Notes: a model not told the origin generated them from the sequence alone. A DNA stretch of 64,000 bases from Marinicrinis sediminis (GCF_042685085.1 NZ_JBHUMM010000010.1:248001-312000); one strand, 5' to 3'; positions 42,489 through 52,228 are shown, counted from the stretch's first letter. Translations and numbers: made by a program.

Positions 42489-44924
42489 TTAATGATCTCG
42501 ATACATCATAAAATCCAGCAAATGTCTTAAAAAAGGTGTCTTCAGCGGTATGTCGTCCAGGGCTTCCAGTGCGAGGCAGTAATGCTCCCACATGGCGGCT
42601 CTGGCGCCTTCCCTGCCTAACACGGAGACAAAGGTAGAACGCTGGTTATCCACATCTTTCCCCGGTTCTTTCCCCAGAATATGAAGCTCTCCCTCTACAT
42701 CGAGCAGGTCATCCTTGATTTGAAACAAGATACCGGCATGGCGTGCATAGGCTTTCAGAGCCGCAATCTCACCAGCGTTAAGCTGAGCCAGCATCGCCGG
42801 CATGATGAGGGCAGCCTCGAAGCCCATCCCCGTTTTGTAGAAGCACATCGTATTCAACTGCTCCAGCGTCAACGGCTTTTCCTTCGCATTCAGATCCATG
42901 GCCTGCCCCATGCACATGTTCTCCGTCAGGTGAGAGGAATATTGAATCAGTTCCAGTACATGCTGCGCATCGAATGATTGCAGGGAGGCCTGTTCCCGTG
43001 TTGCTTTCTGGGTTAAATACAGGGCCGTCAAATCAGCGGTTGCGACATCGTATACTTCATGCAAGGTCGGGCGTCCTCTTCTCAGAGAAGCATTGTCCTG
43101 AGACGGCAGGTCATCGAGAATGAGGGAAGCGGTGTGCATGTATTCGAGAGATTTCAGGAGCGGTTCAATCGCTGTGGGCGTCAGACCGAATTCCTTCACT
43201 CCCATCATCCAGGTCATAATCGGTCTCAGTCGCTTCCCGTCGCCCTCCAGGCTGTAATTGGCGGCTTCGATAATCGTATCTTGCATACCCATTTCTTGAG
43301 TTGGGCGATTTGAACCGATTTTCAGCAGGGTATTGATGTGGGCACGCACCCGTTTGATGTCGTGTTGAAATGCGGACTTGCTTTGCCGATTTTCCTGAAG
43401 ATTGGCGAGAATTTGATCCCTCATCAGCTTATCGAGAAAATCTGCTTGTTCTGTTTTCAGTACCAGACGCTGGATGAGATGAAGCAATTCCGGATTAGCA
43501 GGAGCGAACCATTGCATGACTTCATCATAGCGATCCGGGCCCACACGGGATCGGAAACGTTTCAGTCCGTTGATCGCCCGGTTCAAAATGATGTCACACG
43601 TCTTCGGATCTTCTTCGTAAACGTCGTGAATCAAGTGGGAAATGACAGCCCAATACATGTCAAACGGGTTGATCAGATCATCTCGATGGCGGGAATGCGT
43701 CAAATAGTAGGTGTAAGGTGTGACGGCTCCCTGTTCCAGATCCTCCGACAGGTCCGCGAAGTCATCAGCGAGCTGGTTGTAGATGCCATAAAAGAACGTG
43801 CGATTGTCGAATCCTTCGTCCTCCGATGAGGCGAGAATGGACCGGACGATGGAGCGGGAAGAGGCAGACTTGATCATGATTGGCAGGTACAGCTCTTCAT
43901 TGGCATAGTGGGCATAGGACAGTTCCTTTACGCGATCGGTTTCCTGGGCTTCAAAGAATACATATGCCTGCTGAAGAAAGGATGCCAGTGTCTCTGGACG
44001 TTGATGATTCTTCATATATGTAAAGGCTTCTCCCAGCTCGGCATGAATGAAACGGATCAGTTCAGCCTGATTACCTGACCAAGCACCAAGTTCCGCAACC
44101 GTGCCGGTGAGCAGCGTTTCGCGAATGATCTCAGCGAACCGGGATTTCTCTTCCCGGGATAACACTCCTGAATCGAGCAGGTCATCGATAAACGGATAGG
44201 TGAGTCCGTAGCAATAGCCCAGTCGTATGGCTTTATCCAGCATCTCGGACCGATTATATTTCTCCGTCTGATCATCCTTCTGATCTTCCTCCATGTCTTC
44301 AAGTACATGCAAGACCATCCCCATGATGATTTTGACGAGTTTACGCTGCGCATTTTCTGCATCCATCTCCTCCGGAAGCTGTGCAGAAACACGTCTCAAT
44401 TTATCCATCACCCAAATAAACGTATGTGCAATGCCTTCTTGCTGGGCCCATCTGTATAACTGGACGGTATGAAACAGTTCCCCGTGAGGTTTTTGGGCTG
44501 GATCGGAGGAAGCGGACCGACCGAGGGAGAGGGATGAGAGAAGCTGCTGTTTGATCTCTTCTGCGACCTGCTGGACCCGTTTCAGAGTTTTCGGTTCTGC
44601 AAGGGATTTGCCAAGGTCTCGCAAAAAAATATACGAGATGCTGCGATCCAGATACGCATCCAGTTTTCCCGTCGTTTGCAGCCATTTGATATAGGCGCTG
44701 GTTTCCCGTGATCCAGGACGAGGCAGACGTCCGCTACGATGGAATAGTGAAGTAAGGGAGCGCTTGGATGTGTGTTGTTGGCCCCAGGCAGCAAGTTTTT
44801 GAGTCAGGGATGGTAGATGGCTGTGATGTCTGATCTGGTTTTGGAGTGTATGAAAATAGTGGGCTGCTTTTTGTTCAGTCAACTCATCGTGCGGGTTGAT
44901 GTGTATGGTTCTGCGATTATTCAT
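42489..44924 (-). CDS. Two-domain isoprenoid synthase: N-terminal class I terpene-synthase-like domain plus C-terminal polyprenyl diphosphate synthase
   Basis: An 811-residue protein. Residues about 540-811 are a polyprenyl diphosphate synthase: GKRLRP (563-568), first Asp-rich motif DDLPSQD (604-610) and second KDDLLD (737-742). The short DDxxxxD form of the first motif fits a farnesyl or geranylgeranyl diphosphate synthase. The N-terminal half is all-helical and carries two further Asp-rich patches at the right spacing for a class I isoprenoid synthase fold: IDDLLDSG (246-253) and NQLADDFADLSED (383-395). The product is unknown. The ATG at 44924 (MNNRRT) has AGAGGG upstream; Met codons further up give unlikely extensions. 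Confidence 0.78.
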   Translation of the reverse strand: MNNRRTIHINPHDELTEQKAAHYFHTLQNQIRHHSHLPSLTQKLAAWGQQHTSKRSLTSLFHRSGRLPRPGSRETSAYIKWLQTTGKLDAYLDRSISYIFLRDLGKSLAEPKTLKRVQQVAEEIKQQLLSSLSLGRSASSDPAQKPHGELFHTVQLYRWAQQEGIAHTFIWVMDKLRRVSAQLPEEMDAENAQRKLVKIIMGMVLHVLEDMEEDQKDDQTEKYNRSEMLDKAIRLGYCYGLTYPFIDDLLDSGVLSREEKSRFAEIIRETLLTGTVAELGAWSGNQAELIRFIHAELGEAFTYMKNHQRPETLASFLQQAYVFFEAQETDRVKELSYAHYANEELYLPIMIKSASSRSIVRSILASSEDEGFDNRTFFYGIYNQLADDFADLSEDLEQGAVTPYTYYLTHSRHRDDLINPFDMYWAVISHLIHDVYEEDPKTCDIILNRAINGLKRFRSRVGPDRYDEVMQWFAPANPELLHLIQRLVLKTEQADFLDKLMRDQILANLQENRQSKSAFQHDIKRVRAHINTLLKIGSNRPTQEMGMQDTIIEAANYSLEGDGKRLRPIMTWMMGVKEFGLTPTAIEPLLKSLEYMHTASLILDDLPSQDNASLRRGRPTLHEVYDVATADLTALYLTQKATREQASLQSFDAQHVLELIQYSSHLTENMCMGQAMDLNAKEKPLTLEQLNTMCFYKTGMGFEAALIMPAMLAQLNAGEIAALKAYARHAGILFQIKDDLLDVEGELHILGKEPGKDVDNQRSTFVSVLGREGARAAMWEHYCLALEALDDIPLKTPFLRHLLDFMMYRDH

Positions 44925-45176
44925 ATCCGTGATTCCCTCTGTAATCAATGTTGTGAACATCCCTATGGATATTCGGACGGATGCTGGGTTCGTGCATCTG
45001 TCTGTATCTTGAACTATACCATGCTGATGCTGAAAACTAAATGCTTTCTGGCAGGTTTGTGAGGGATTGTTCACAAACTGTACCATGCGACATGCGACCG
45101 TCAATCATAGAATAATGCAATCATTGGCAGGACGGCTTATAATAGGTATTAGATTGAGGAGGAGGGGATACATACG

Positions 45177-46565
45177 TTGATTTCAACATCGAAGATCGTG
45201 AACATCGATGCATTTCGTTCAGAGATTATGGACAATGAAAGGAGGCTATTTATATATGTGCCGCGCCATTATGAGCAGGAGCCAAACAAGTCTTATCCCG
45301 TCCTGTATATGCACGCAGGACAGCGTTCCTTTGCGCCGGCCAAACCTGGAACAAGCTCATGGAATGCCCATCTGGCTGCGGATCGCCTGATCGAAGCCGG
45401 ATGGATGGAGGAGATTATCATCGTCGCCATTGCCCATTTGCGTCCACAGGAGCAGAATGAATTTTATCATTTCAAGGTTCCTCAGGAGGAACTGCACCGG
45501 ACTCGATGTGCAGGGCTTGATTATGAACGGTTTATTGTCGAAGAGCTCAAGCCCTATATCGATCAGACCTATCGCACCAGACCGGAGCCAGCGTATACGG
45601 GGCTGATGGGTTCATCCGGCGCGGGCTTGTGCACCTATCACATCGGATTCAGGCATCCCGATGTATTTGGGCATCTCGCCATATTGTCTCCTTACTTTGT
45701 ACGGGCGGGCTTTGATCCGTCCAGCAGAACCAGTCTGGCAGAGGAACATTTGCTAGAGCCGTATTCGGACAATCCGCCCTTGCGGATGTGGATCGATATC
45801 GGAGAAGCCGAGGGGCTTTTCCTGCCCCGTCACGCGCGGGAGATCGTGGATCATCATCTGGCGAATGGCTTTGTGCCCAATGAACAGCTTGGCTACTACT
45901 TGTCACCCGACAGTGCGCACGAGGAACAGGATTGGTCAGAGCGGGTTCATATGCCGATGCTGTTCATGTTCGGTCAGAAGAGCGATCCGGTCTCGCTCAA
46001 GCTGCTGGGAAGAACCAGGGTCGGGATGGAAGGGATGCAGGTTCGGCTCAATCCGATCGTTCAGTATGCGAATGGACTGGCATTAACGGATACTTGTGCC
46101 GTATTTCATTCGAGCCATCCGGAGGTGGCGAAGGTTGATCCGGACGGGACGGTACAGGCATTTCAGGTGGGAAAGACCGAGATTATTTACCGTCACGGGG
46201 AGTTGCAAGTGAAGAAAATGCTGGAGGTTATTCCGGAACTGACGCCGACAGTACGCCTGGATTTTGAAGTGGAGGTACCGGAAGATACACCGTCTGATGC
46301 GCGTATTTTTGCAGGTCATGGCATGGAGTTGTCAGAATCTGAGGACGGAACTTTCAGGGGCAGCTTTGTAGTGCCGCGTGACAGTGCCTATCATTTTCGT
46401 TTTACGAGAGGATTTCGCAAGTTTGAGGTGGACGCGGATGGACAGGAAATCCCCAATCGTTTCATACGAGCGGATGAAGATCAAAAGCTGATTTACCGGA
46501 TCGAGGGATGGAGCGGTATGCGTGACAATCCGCTGCTTCCTGAAGCGAATCCCTTTGCAGGATAG
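45177..46565 (+). CDS. Esterase (esterase D/Fes-like alpha/beta hydrolase) with C-terminal Ig-like domain
   Basis: A 462-residue protein without signal peptide. Residues about 1-245 are an alpha/beta hydrolase of the putative-esterase family: YPVLYMHAGQ, and a nucleophile elbow GSSGAG with Ser147, followed by a late Asp and His. Residues about 250-325 look like a Big2 Ig domain (VRLNPIVQYANG, SSHPEVAKVDPDGTVQAFQVGK). The last 130 residues form a beta-rich domain I cannot name. The start is a TTG at 45177 after GGAGGAGGGG; no in-frame ATG follows until residue 18. The substrate is unknown. Confidence 0.75.
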   Translation: MISTSKIVNIDAFRSEIMDNERRLFIYVPRHYEQEPNKSYPVLYMHAGQRSFAPAKPGTSSWNAHLAADRLIEAGWMEEIIIVAIAHLRPQEQNEFYHFKVPQEELHRTRCAGLDYERFIVEELKPYIDQTYRTRPEPAYTGLMGSSGAGLCTYHIGFRHPDVFGHLAILSPYFVRAGFDPSSRTSLAEEHLLEPYSDNPPLRMWIDIGEAEGLFLPRHAREIVDHHLANGFVPNEQLGYYLSPDSAHEEQDWSERVHMPMLFMFGQKSDPVSLKLLGRTRVGMEGMQVRLNPIVQYANGLALTDTCAVFHSSHPEVAKVDPDGTVQAFQVGKTEIIYRHGELQVKKMLEVIPELTPTVRLDFEVEVPEDTPSDARIFAGHGMELSESEDGTFRGSFVVPRDSAYHFRFTRGFRKFEVDADGQEIPNRFIRADEDQKLIYRIEGWSGMRDNPLLPEANPFAG

Positions 46566-46632
46566 GTATCCGTCATTGATTTGACGCTCTCCGGCGTGGT
46601 AAAATACGCGCAGATTGAATGGAGGGGATCGA

Positions 46633-49125
46633 ATGACGATGGATCAGAAAGCACTTCAGAAAGAGAAGGAGCGCTTGCAAGAGGTCATGCAGCTTCTGGT
46701 CAAGCAGATCGACCTTCTCGAACAGACGACCGGTATCCGTGGTCATGAGGTGCGAGAGCTGAAAACCCACTTCTGGGATGATATGTCCGTGAATTTGACG
46801 AATGACACGGAAACGATGGAAACGTTCTCCAGTATTCAGCAAGAAGCGCGCTTGTTATCTGAAAGGGAGAAGAGCTACCGGCTGGCTGCGGAACGCCTTC
46901 AGATGCTGGTTCGTCTCGAGCAGTCTCCTTACTTTGGCCGTATTGATTTTGTGGAAGAGGGAGAGGCAGAGGCAGAGGCAGAGGCAGAGCAAATCTACAT
47001 CGGTCTCGCTTCTCTTATGAATGAAGATGGCAGTCGTTTCTACATTTATGATTGGCGTGCTCCTATTTCCAGCATGTTTTATGATGATTCCCCTGGACCA
47101 GCTTCCTACCAGCCTCCGGAGGGAGCACGTATTGCCGGTGAGATGACGCTCAAACGTCAGTATGTGATTCGCGAAGGGGAATTGCAGCATGTATTTGATA
47201 CGGATCTGACCATTGGCGACAGCTTGTTGCAGCAAGCACTCTCTGATTCTTCGTCCGAGCAGATGAAGAGTATCGTTGCGACCATCCAGCGTGAGCAAAA
47301 TCAGATGATTCGAAACGATCAGGTCGATGTGTTTATTGTGCAGGGTGGGGCAGGAAGCGGGAAAACCTCTGCAGCCTTGCAGCGAGTTGCGTATTTGCTC
47401 TACAAGCATCGCAACCGGATGACAGCGGATCAGATCGTGTTGTTCTCGCCTAATCCTTTATTCAGTCAATATGTATCCCATGTCCTGCCAGAGCTTGGAG
47501 AAGCGAATATGAGGCAGATGATTTTTCAAGAGCTGACCGAGGAAGCACTTGGGCGATTCTATACGGTAGAGGATCTGTACGATCAGACGGAGCGTCTATA
47601 CACGTCGAGGAATGCAGACTGGAAACAAGCCCAAAAAACGGCGATTCAATGGAAGGCAAGTGCTGCTTATTTTGAATGGCTGGATCAATATATTCGTTCA
47701 TGTGCGGAGCAAGCGGGTATGATTTTCCGTCCAGTAACCTTTCGGGGACGGGTGCTGATTACAGCCGAACAGATGACTGAGGCCTATTACGGGTTTCCTT
47801 CGGATACGCCGATCGATCGCAAGAACGTCTTGATGAAGAAATGGCTACACAAGCAGCTCGATCAGGCTGAAAAGGAACAGCGGAAGAAAAAATGGGTTCA
47901 GGATGCGATGGAATGGGTGGACGACGAAGTATATCAGCGTGTCTACCAGCGGGTGCAGAAAAAAGGCGGCTTTCAAGCCGAATCTTTTGATGATGATCAG
48001 CAGGTTCGAAAGGAACTGAAGAAATGGATCGTGAACAGCAAATTCAGGAAGCTGCGAGCCTTTGTAGATCGTGACCGGTTCCTTGACGATGAAGCGATGT
48101 TTTTGCAGTTTTTGCGACAGCGTCCTCCGTTTTGGGAAGATGAGAACGAAATCGATCTCCTTCGCTGGAACGAGATGACGGAGGAAAGCTGCAGACTTAT
48201 TGGTGAAGGCCGACTCCTTGCCGAGGATGCCTCTCCGTATTTGTACATGATGGAAGGATTAAGAGGGTTCTCGCGTGTCGACGGCTCGATCCATTACGTG
48301 CTCATCGACGAGGCGCAGGACTATACGCCTTTTCAATATGCGTATATCCGCCACCGATTCCCAAGAGCCAAGCTGACGATTTTGGGGGATATTCACCAGG
48401 GGATTTATGCACACAATGAAAGCGCGGACAGTTTCCATACCGTTCCGAAATGGCTGCATGCCCAGCGAGATGAACGGCTGTCGTTTAAAATGAGTTATCG
48501 TTCCACCGCTCCGATTCTCGATTTTGCCCAGTCCCTGCTGCCGGAAGAGCAGCGTTCGATTCCGTTCGATCGCAGCGGTCCGATGCCTGTGCTGATAGAA
48601 GCACATGATGAAGACGAGGCATTCGACGCATTGCAGGCGCTGGTACGGGAACAGGTAAATTCGAATCGCATTGGAATCATCTGCAAAACGATGGAAAACA
48701 GCCGGGAGCTGTACCAAAAGCTGCAACAGGCTGCGATACAAATCGGTGTGGAACCGGAAGACATCCAGCTCGTCGTCAAGGATACACAACGCTTGTCGGG
48801 CCGAATGGTGGTACTGCCTGCTTATTTGTCCAAAGGCATTGAATTCGAATCGGTTGTGCTCTGGCAGGTGGACGGCGGCCACTATGACGAGACAGATCGT
48901 CGATTGTTCTATATGGCAGCCACAAGAGCAATGCATCAGCTTCAGATGATATATGCCAAATCAGCCGGTCTTCCTTCGTGGTGGAACGAAATCGATTCAG
49001 ACTTGTATACACGTGCAGAAGGGCGTTCTACAGAGGATCGTTCATCCTCTTTCGAGGGAAGGAACGATGAGAATCAATCGTCATCGCGTACGGCATTTGA
49101 CAAGAGAGGGGACAGAGTAGAATGA
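46633..49125 (+). CDS. HelD-like superfamily 1 helicase (RNA polymerase recycling factor type)
   Basis: An 830-residue protein. An N-terminal coiled-coil arm (about 1-100) precedes the IYDWRAPISSMFYD block that is characteristic of HelD, then Walker A GGAGSGKT (238-245), Walker B VLIDEAQDY and the C-terminal UvrD-like motifs (VDGGHYDE, YMAATRAMHQL). HelD in Bacillus binds RNA polymerase and uses ATP to release it from stalled complexes. The ATG at 46633 has GGAGGGG six bases upstream; a TTG at 46615 precedes that site. The last codons overlap the DUF423 gene. Confidence 0.88.
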   Translation: MTMDQKALQKEKERLQEVMQLLVKQIDLLEQTTGIRGHEVRELKTHFWDDMSVNLTNDTETMETFSSIQQEARLLSEREKSYRLAAERLQMLVRLEQSPYFGRIDFVEEGEAEAEAEAEQIYIGLASLMNEDGSRFYIYDWRAPISSMFYDDSPGPASYQPPEGARIAGEMTLKRQYVIREGELQHVFDTDLTIGDSLLQQALSDSSSEQMKSIVATIQREQNQMIRNDQVDVFIVQGGAGSGKTSAALQRVAYLLYKHRNRMTADQIVLFSPNPLFSQYVSHVLPELGEANMRQMIFQELTEEALGRFYTVEDLYDQTERLYTSRNADWKQAQKTAIQWKASAAYFEWLDQYIRSCAEQAGMIFRPVTFRGRVLITAEQMTEAYYGFPSDTPIDRKNVLMKKWLHKQLDQAEKEQRKKKWVQDAMEWVDDEVYQRVYQRVQKKGGFQAESFDDDQQVRKELKKWIVNSKFRKLRAFVDRDRFLDDEAMFLQFLRQRPPFWEDENEIDLLRWNEMTEESCRLIGEGRLLAEDASPYLYMMEGLRGFSRVDGSIHYVLIDEAQDYTPFQYAYIRHRFPRAKLTILGDIHQGIYAHNESADSFHTVPKWLHAQRDERLSFKMSYRSTAPILDFAQSLLPEEQRSIPFDRSGPMPVLIEAHDEDEAFDALQALVREQVNSNRIGIICKTMENSRELYQKLQQAAIQIGVEPEDIQLVVKDTQRLSGRMVVLPAYLSKGIEFESVVLWQVDGGHYDETDRRLFYMAATRAMHQLQMIYAKSAGLPSWWNEIDSDLYTRAEGRSTEDRSSSFEGRNDENQSSSRTAFDKRGDRVE
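46963..46986 (+). repeat. Four GAGGCA hexamer repeats inside the helD-like gene
   Basis: Four perfect copies of GAGGCA followed by GAGCA encode an alternating Glu-Ala stretch near residues 111-119. Slippage would change the length in two-residue steps without a frameshift. Confidence 0.8.
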
Positions 49126-49496
49126 ACAAGCAATGGTGGATCACAGGCAGTATCCTGATGGCTTTGTCCGTCGCCTTGGGCGCATTTGGCGCTCACGGGC
49201 TGGAGAGCAGATTAAGCGAGGAAGACCTGTCTACCTATGATACGGCGGTTCACTATCATATGGTGCATGCGCTAGGTCTGATTTTGCTTGGCATACTGAC
49301 CAAACCGGCAGATCCTGCTGCATCCGCGAAATGGGCAGGAAGATTGTTTGTACTCGGAATTCTCTTCTTTTCAGGCAGTTTGTATGTACTCAGTATCTCG
49401 GGGTGGAAAATGCTCGGGGCGGTAGCACCATTAGGCGGCCTTTCCTTTATCGGGGCCTGGGTCCTGACTGCCCGTTATGCATGGAAGCGGATTTAG
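49122..49496 (+). CDS. DUF423 family membrane protein (YwdK-like)
   Basis: A 124-residue protein with four membrane helices and the DUF423 marks LGAFGAHGL and YHMVHALGL. Function is unknown. Its ATG overlaps the stop of the helicase gene by four bases (ATGA), so the two are translated together. Confidence 0.88.
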   Translation: MNKQWWITGSILMALSVALGAFGAHGLESRLSEEDLSTYDTAVHYHMVHALGLILLGILTKPADPAASAKWAGRLFVLGILFFSGSLYVLSISGWKMLGAVAPLGGLSFIGAWVLTARYAWKRI

Positions 49497-49623
49497 CACG
49501 CTGACAGCCCAGTCCACCACCTTCAAACGAATCCCTTCCGATCTCTCTCGTTATGCAGGAATAATTATCCGGCATCGCGAATAACTAAAGACGAGACGCT
49601 CATCGGCTGGGAGGGAAAATAAC

Positions 49624-51171
49624 GTGCAAACTAAGAGAAGCAGCCATTTTAAAGGTGACGCATCTTACGCAGTCATACTGCTCGTTCTGTTATATGTGGC
49701 AGGGAGCGGGTATTGGATATACAGCACCTACCACGACTGGACGATATGGCTGTTGAATACGGGAACGGCTGTAGGCCTGACCGCGATCTATCTGGTTATG
49801 CTGAAGCGGCAGCTTCATGACAAAGAAGCGATCCATAAGCGAACAGCCGAACGGATCAAGCAGATGGCCTATTATGATGATCTGACAGGTCTTCCGAACC
49901 GGAGAAAGTTTCGGGACAAGCTGGATCTTGTCGTACAGAAAACCGATGTTTCCGTGCCATCTCAGGGCGAGATGCTGGCAGTGTTTTACATGGATGTTGA
50001 TCGCTTCAAGTGGGTGAATGAGTCGCTGGGCCATGATTTCGGGGATATGCTGCTGCTTCAGGTAGCAGAGCGGCTGACTCATTGTGTGGGCGAGGATGAC
50101 TTTGTTGCCCGAATGGAAGGAGATGAGTTCGCTCTCTTTTACCAGCACCTGCATGCCAATGAGCATGCGTTTGAGAAAGCCCAGGAAATTTTGTCCGCAC
50201 TAGACCAGGGATTTTATTTGCAGGATCGTTCTATTCACATTACCGCAAGCATTGGTGTATCGATTTATATGGGCGATGCCACGACGGAAGTGTTGATGAA
50301 GCAGGCTGATCTGGCCTTGTCGAGAGCGAAGGAACAAGGGAGAAACAATGTCCAGTTCTACCATTCGAACTTGAATTACCGATCGATTGAGCGATTGAAT
50401 CTTGAAGGCGAGCTGCGGATGGCCTTGCATCAAAACCAGTTTGAACTGTATTATCAGCCGCAAATGGACATCCGTGGTGGAGACATTGTGGGGATGGAAG
50501 CCTTGATCAGATGGCGGCATCCGGAAAGAGGCATGGTCTCACCAGGTACCTTTATTCCGCTTGCGGAGGAAACCGGATTTATTGTGGAAATCGGGGAATG
50601 GGTGATTCGGGAAGCTTGCCGACAAAACAGGCAATGGCAGGAGAATGGATTCCCGAAGATTCCGGTATCCGTCAATCTGTCTGTACGGCAGTTTTTACAA
50701 CAAAACCTGAAGCAGAAGGTCGCGAATATTTTAAAAGAAACAGGGCTGGAACCGCAATATCTGGCACTCGAAATTACAGAGAGCATGACCCTGGATGTGG
50801 ATTATGCCACGAACTGTCTCATTGAGCTGAAATCATTGGGATTGCTTATTAACATGGATGATTTTGGTACCGGTTACAGCTCGCTCAGCTATCTCAAGAA
50901 GTTCCCGATTAATAAATTGAAGATCGATCGATCTTTCGTCCGCGATTTGATGGAGGATCCTTCAGATGCCGCAATCGTGTCAACGATTATCTCTATGGCA
51001 CACCATATGAAGCTCAAGGTGATCGCGGAAGGGGTAGAAACGATCGAACAACTGGATTATTTGAATGCCAATCACTGTAATGAAGTGCAGGGCTTTTACT
51101 TCAGTCCGCCGCTGCCGGCTGATGAGTTTGTAGAGAAGGTAAAAGCCATTACAGAATCGGCTGCGATGTAA
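49624..51171 (+). CDS. Membrane GGDEF-EAL protein, probably a c-di-GMP phosphodiesterase
   Basis: A 515-residue protein with two N-terminal membrane helices (about 14-30 and 40-60), a GGDEF domain (about 80-235) and an EAL domain (about 250-505). The GGDEF active site reads EGDEF and there is no RxxD inhibitory site, so cyclase activity is doubtful. The EAL domain is intact: EALIRW, the DDFGTGYSSLSYL loop, KIDRSF and EGVET. It therefore probably degrades c-di-GMP, with the GGDEF domain as a GTP sensor or remnant. The start is a GTG after GGGAGGG. A bidirectional terminator follows. Confidence 0.9.
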   Translation: MQTKRSSHFKGDASYAVILLVLLYVAGSGYWIYSTYHDWTIWLLNTGTAVGLTAIYLVMLKRQLHDKEAIHKRTAERIKQMAYYDDLTGLPNRRKFRDKLDLVVQKTDVSVPSQGEMLAVFYMDVDRFKWVNESLGHDFGDMLLLQVAERLTHCVGEDDFVARMEGDEFALFYQHLHANEHAFEKAQEILSALDQGFYLQDRSIHITASIGVSIYMGDATTEVLMKQADLALSRAKEQGRNNVQFYHSNLNYRSIERLNLEGELRMALHQNQFELYYQPQMDIRGGDIVGMEALIRWRHPERGMVSPGTFIPLAEETGFIVEIGEWVIREACRQNRQWQENGFPKIPVSVNLSVRQFLQQNLKQKVANILKETGLEPQYLALEITESMTLDVDYATNCLIELKSLGLLINMDDFGTGYSSLSYLKKFPINKLKIDRSFVRDLMEDPSDAAIVSTIISMAHHMKLKVIAEGVETIEQLDYLNANHCNEVQGFYFSPPLPADEFVEKVKAITESAAM

Positions 51172-51194
51172 CCTATATACGCCAATAGGCAAAG

Positions 51195-51223
51195 AAAAAA
51201 CCGGCGATTCATGCCGGTTTTTG
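51195..51223. terminator. Bidirectional terminator after the GGDEF-EAL gene
   Basis: AAAAACCGGC and GCCGGTTTTT form a perfect 10-base stem with a 7-base loop between convergent genes, giving U tails in both directions. Confidence 0.88.
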
Positions 51224-51251
51224 CATATTCTGCTGATATGATGAATGTTCT

Positions 51252-51770
51252 TCAACTGACAATGAAGTCGTCTATTTCATTCATTTTGATTAAGTACACC
51301 TTTTTCTCATCCACATGGTAGATCGATACATTTTGACTGCTTTCATCAAAGTTGAGGATTCGGCATGGAATGCTCAGTTTAACGCCCTTACCCTTGATGA
51401 CACTTAAGCGAACGAGTGTGTTGGTATCCTTGAAATGGCCGAGCAATTCGATAATTTTTTGATCGGAATTTGAGGCGGTTTCCGACTTGACAGCGGCCGT
51501 GGATTTGGGTGATGCAGGCTTCACTTCCGGTTTGCTTGCTGATGCTGGTGATGTTGCAGCTGGTTTTGGCTTTGATGAAGGAACGCTTTCCATGGATTGC
51601 TTGATCTGGTCAATCCATTTTCCAACCTCAGACCCACTGACAATCTTGTAATCTTTCACTTGCTCATCTGCCAACAGCCTGGCTATTTCAGCTACCGCTT
51701 TTGCTTGTGAAGGACTGTTCAGAAGCAATTCAACAGTAAATAAAAAGGACGAGTCTGATTTTTGAGTCAT
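51252..51770 (-). CDS. Hypothetical two-domain protein with Pro/Ala/Ser linker
   Basis: A 172-residue soluble protein that I do not recognise. A compact N-terminal domain (1-62, with QAKAVAEIARLLADEQVKDYKIV) is joined by a low-complexity Pro/Ala/Ser/Lys linker (65-103) to a C-terminal beta-rich domain (104-172, with VRLSVIKGKGVKLSIPCRILNF and a Lys/Ile-rich end) that looks like a small Sm-like or SH3-like barrel. The start at 51770 follows GGAGGAACC. It stands alone. Confidence 0.7.
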   Translation of the reverse strand: MTQKSDSSFLFTVELLLNSPSQAKAVAEIARLLADEQVKDYKIVSGSEVGKWIDQIKQSMESVPSSKPKPAATSPASASKPEVKPASPKSTAAVKSETASNSDQKIIELLGHFKDTNTLVRLSVIKGKGVKLSIPCRILNFDESSQNVSIYHVDEKKVYLIKMNEIDDFIVS

Positions 51771-51925
51771 TTTGGTTCCTCCAAGAGCTTTACTTTCATA
51801 CAACATCATACCATGTACACATGAATTTACAAGTAAAAAGGGACGGATGAACTACACAAATATCATCCTTCGGACATAGGCTGTTAGCAGGATGTCACAA
51901 GTCAGTCCAAGGAGTTGATCTGGTC

Positions 51926-52228
51926 ATGATTCAGTTAATCCCGATTCCTATGAAAAATGGCACGGCATTGGGTACAGAGGTCAAGCTTCCGAAAACGACC
52001 TTGCTCACTGTTTCTACGGAAAAAGGATACATTATGTGCGGGGCACTGGATGTAGCGCTGTTGAATGAGAAACTGCAGGATCGCAACATTGTCGCGGGGC
52101 GCGCAGTCGGAGTGAGGACAATCGAGCAATTGATGGATGCACCACTTGAATCAGTCACAGTCGAGGCAGAGAAAATGGGGATTGTTCGTGGAATGAGTGG
52201 AAGAGAAGCCATTGAGAAGATGTTTTAG
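51926..52228 (+). CDS. yunC: YunC-like protein (DUF1805)
   Basis: A 100-residue soluble protein of the DUF1805 family represented by B. subtilis YunC. Typical are TEKGYIMCGALDVALLNEKL and RAVGVRTIEQLMDAPLESVT. In B. subtilis it is a small conserved protein of unknown role. AAGGAG lies about 11 bases before the ATG. Confidence 0.85.
   Translation: MIQLIPIPMKNGTALGTEVKLPKTTLLTVSTEKGYIMCGALDVALLNEKLQDRNIVAGRAVGVRTIEQLMDAPLESVTVEAEKMGIVRGMSGREAIEKMF

Noticed and set aside
44925..45104. N-terminal extension of the two-domain isoprenoid synthase
   Set aside because: Low-quality sequence without homology character. The Met at 44924 has a ribosome site and begins a plausible protein.
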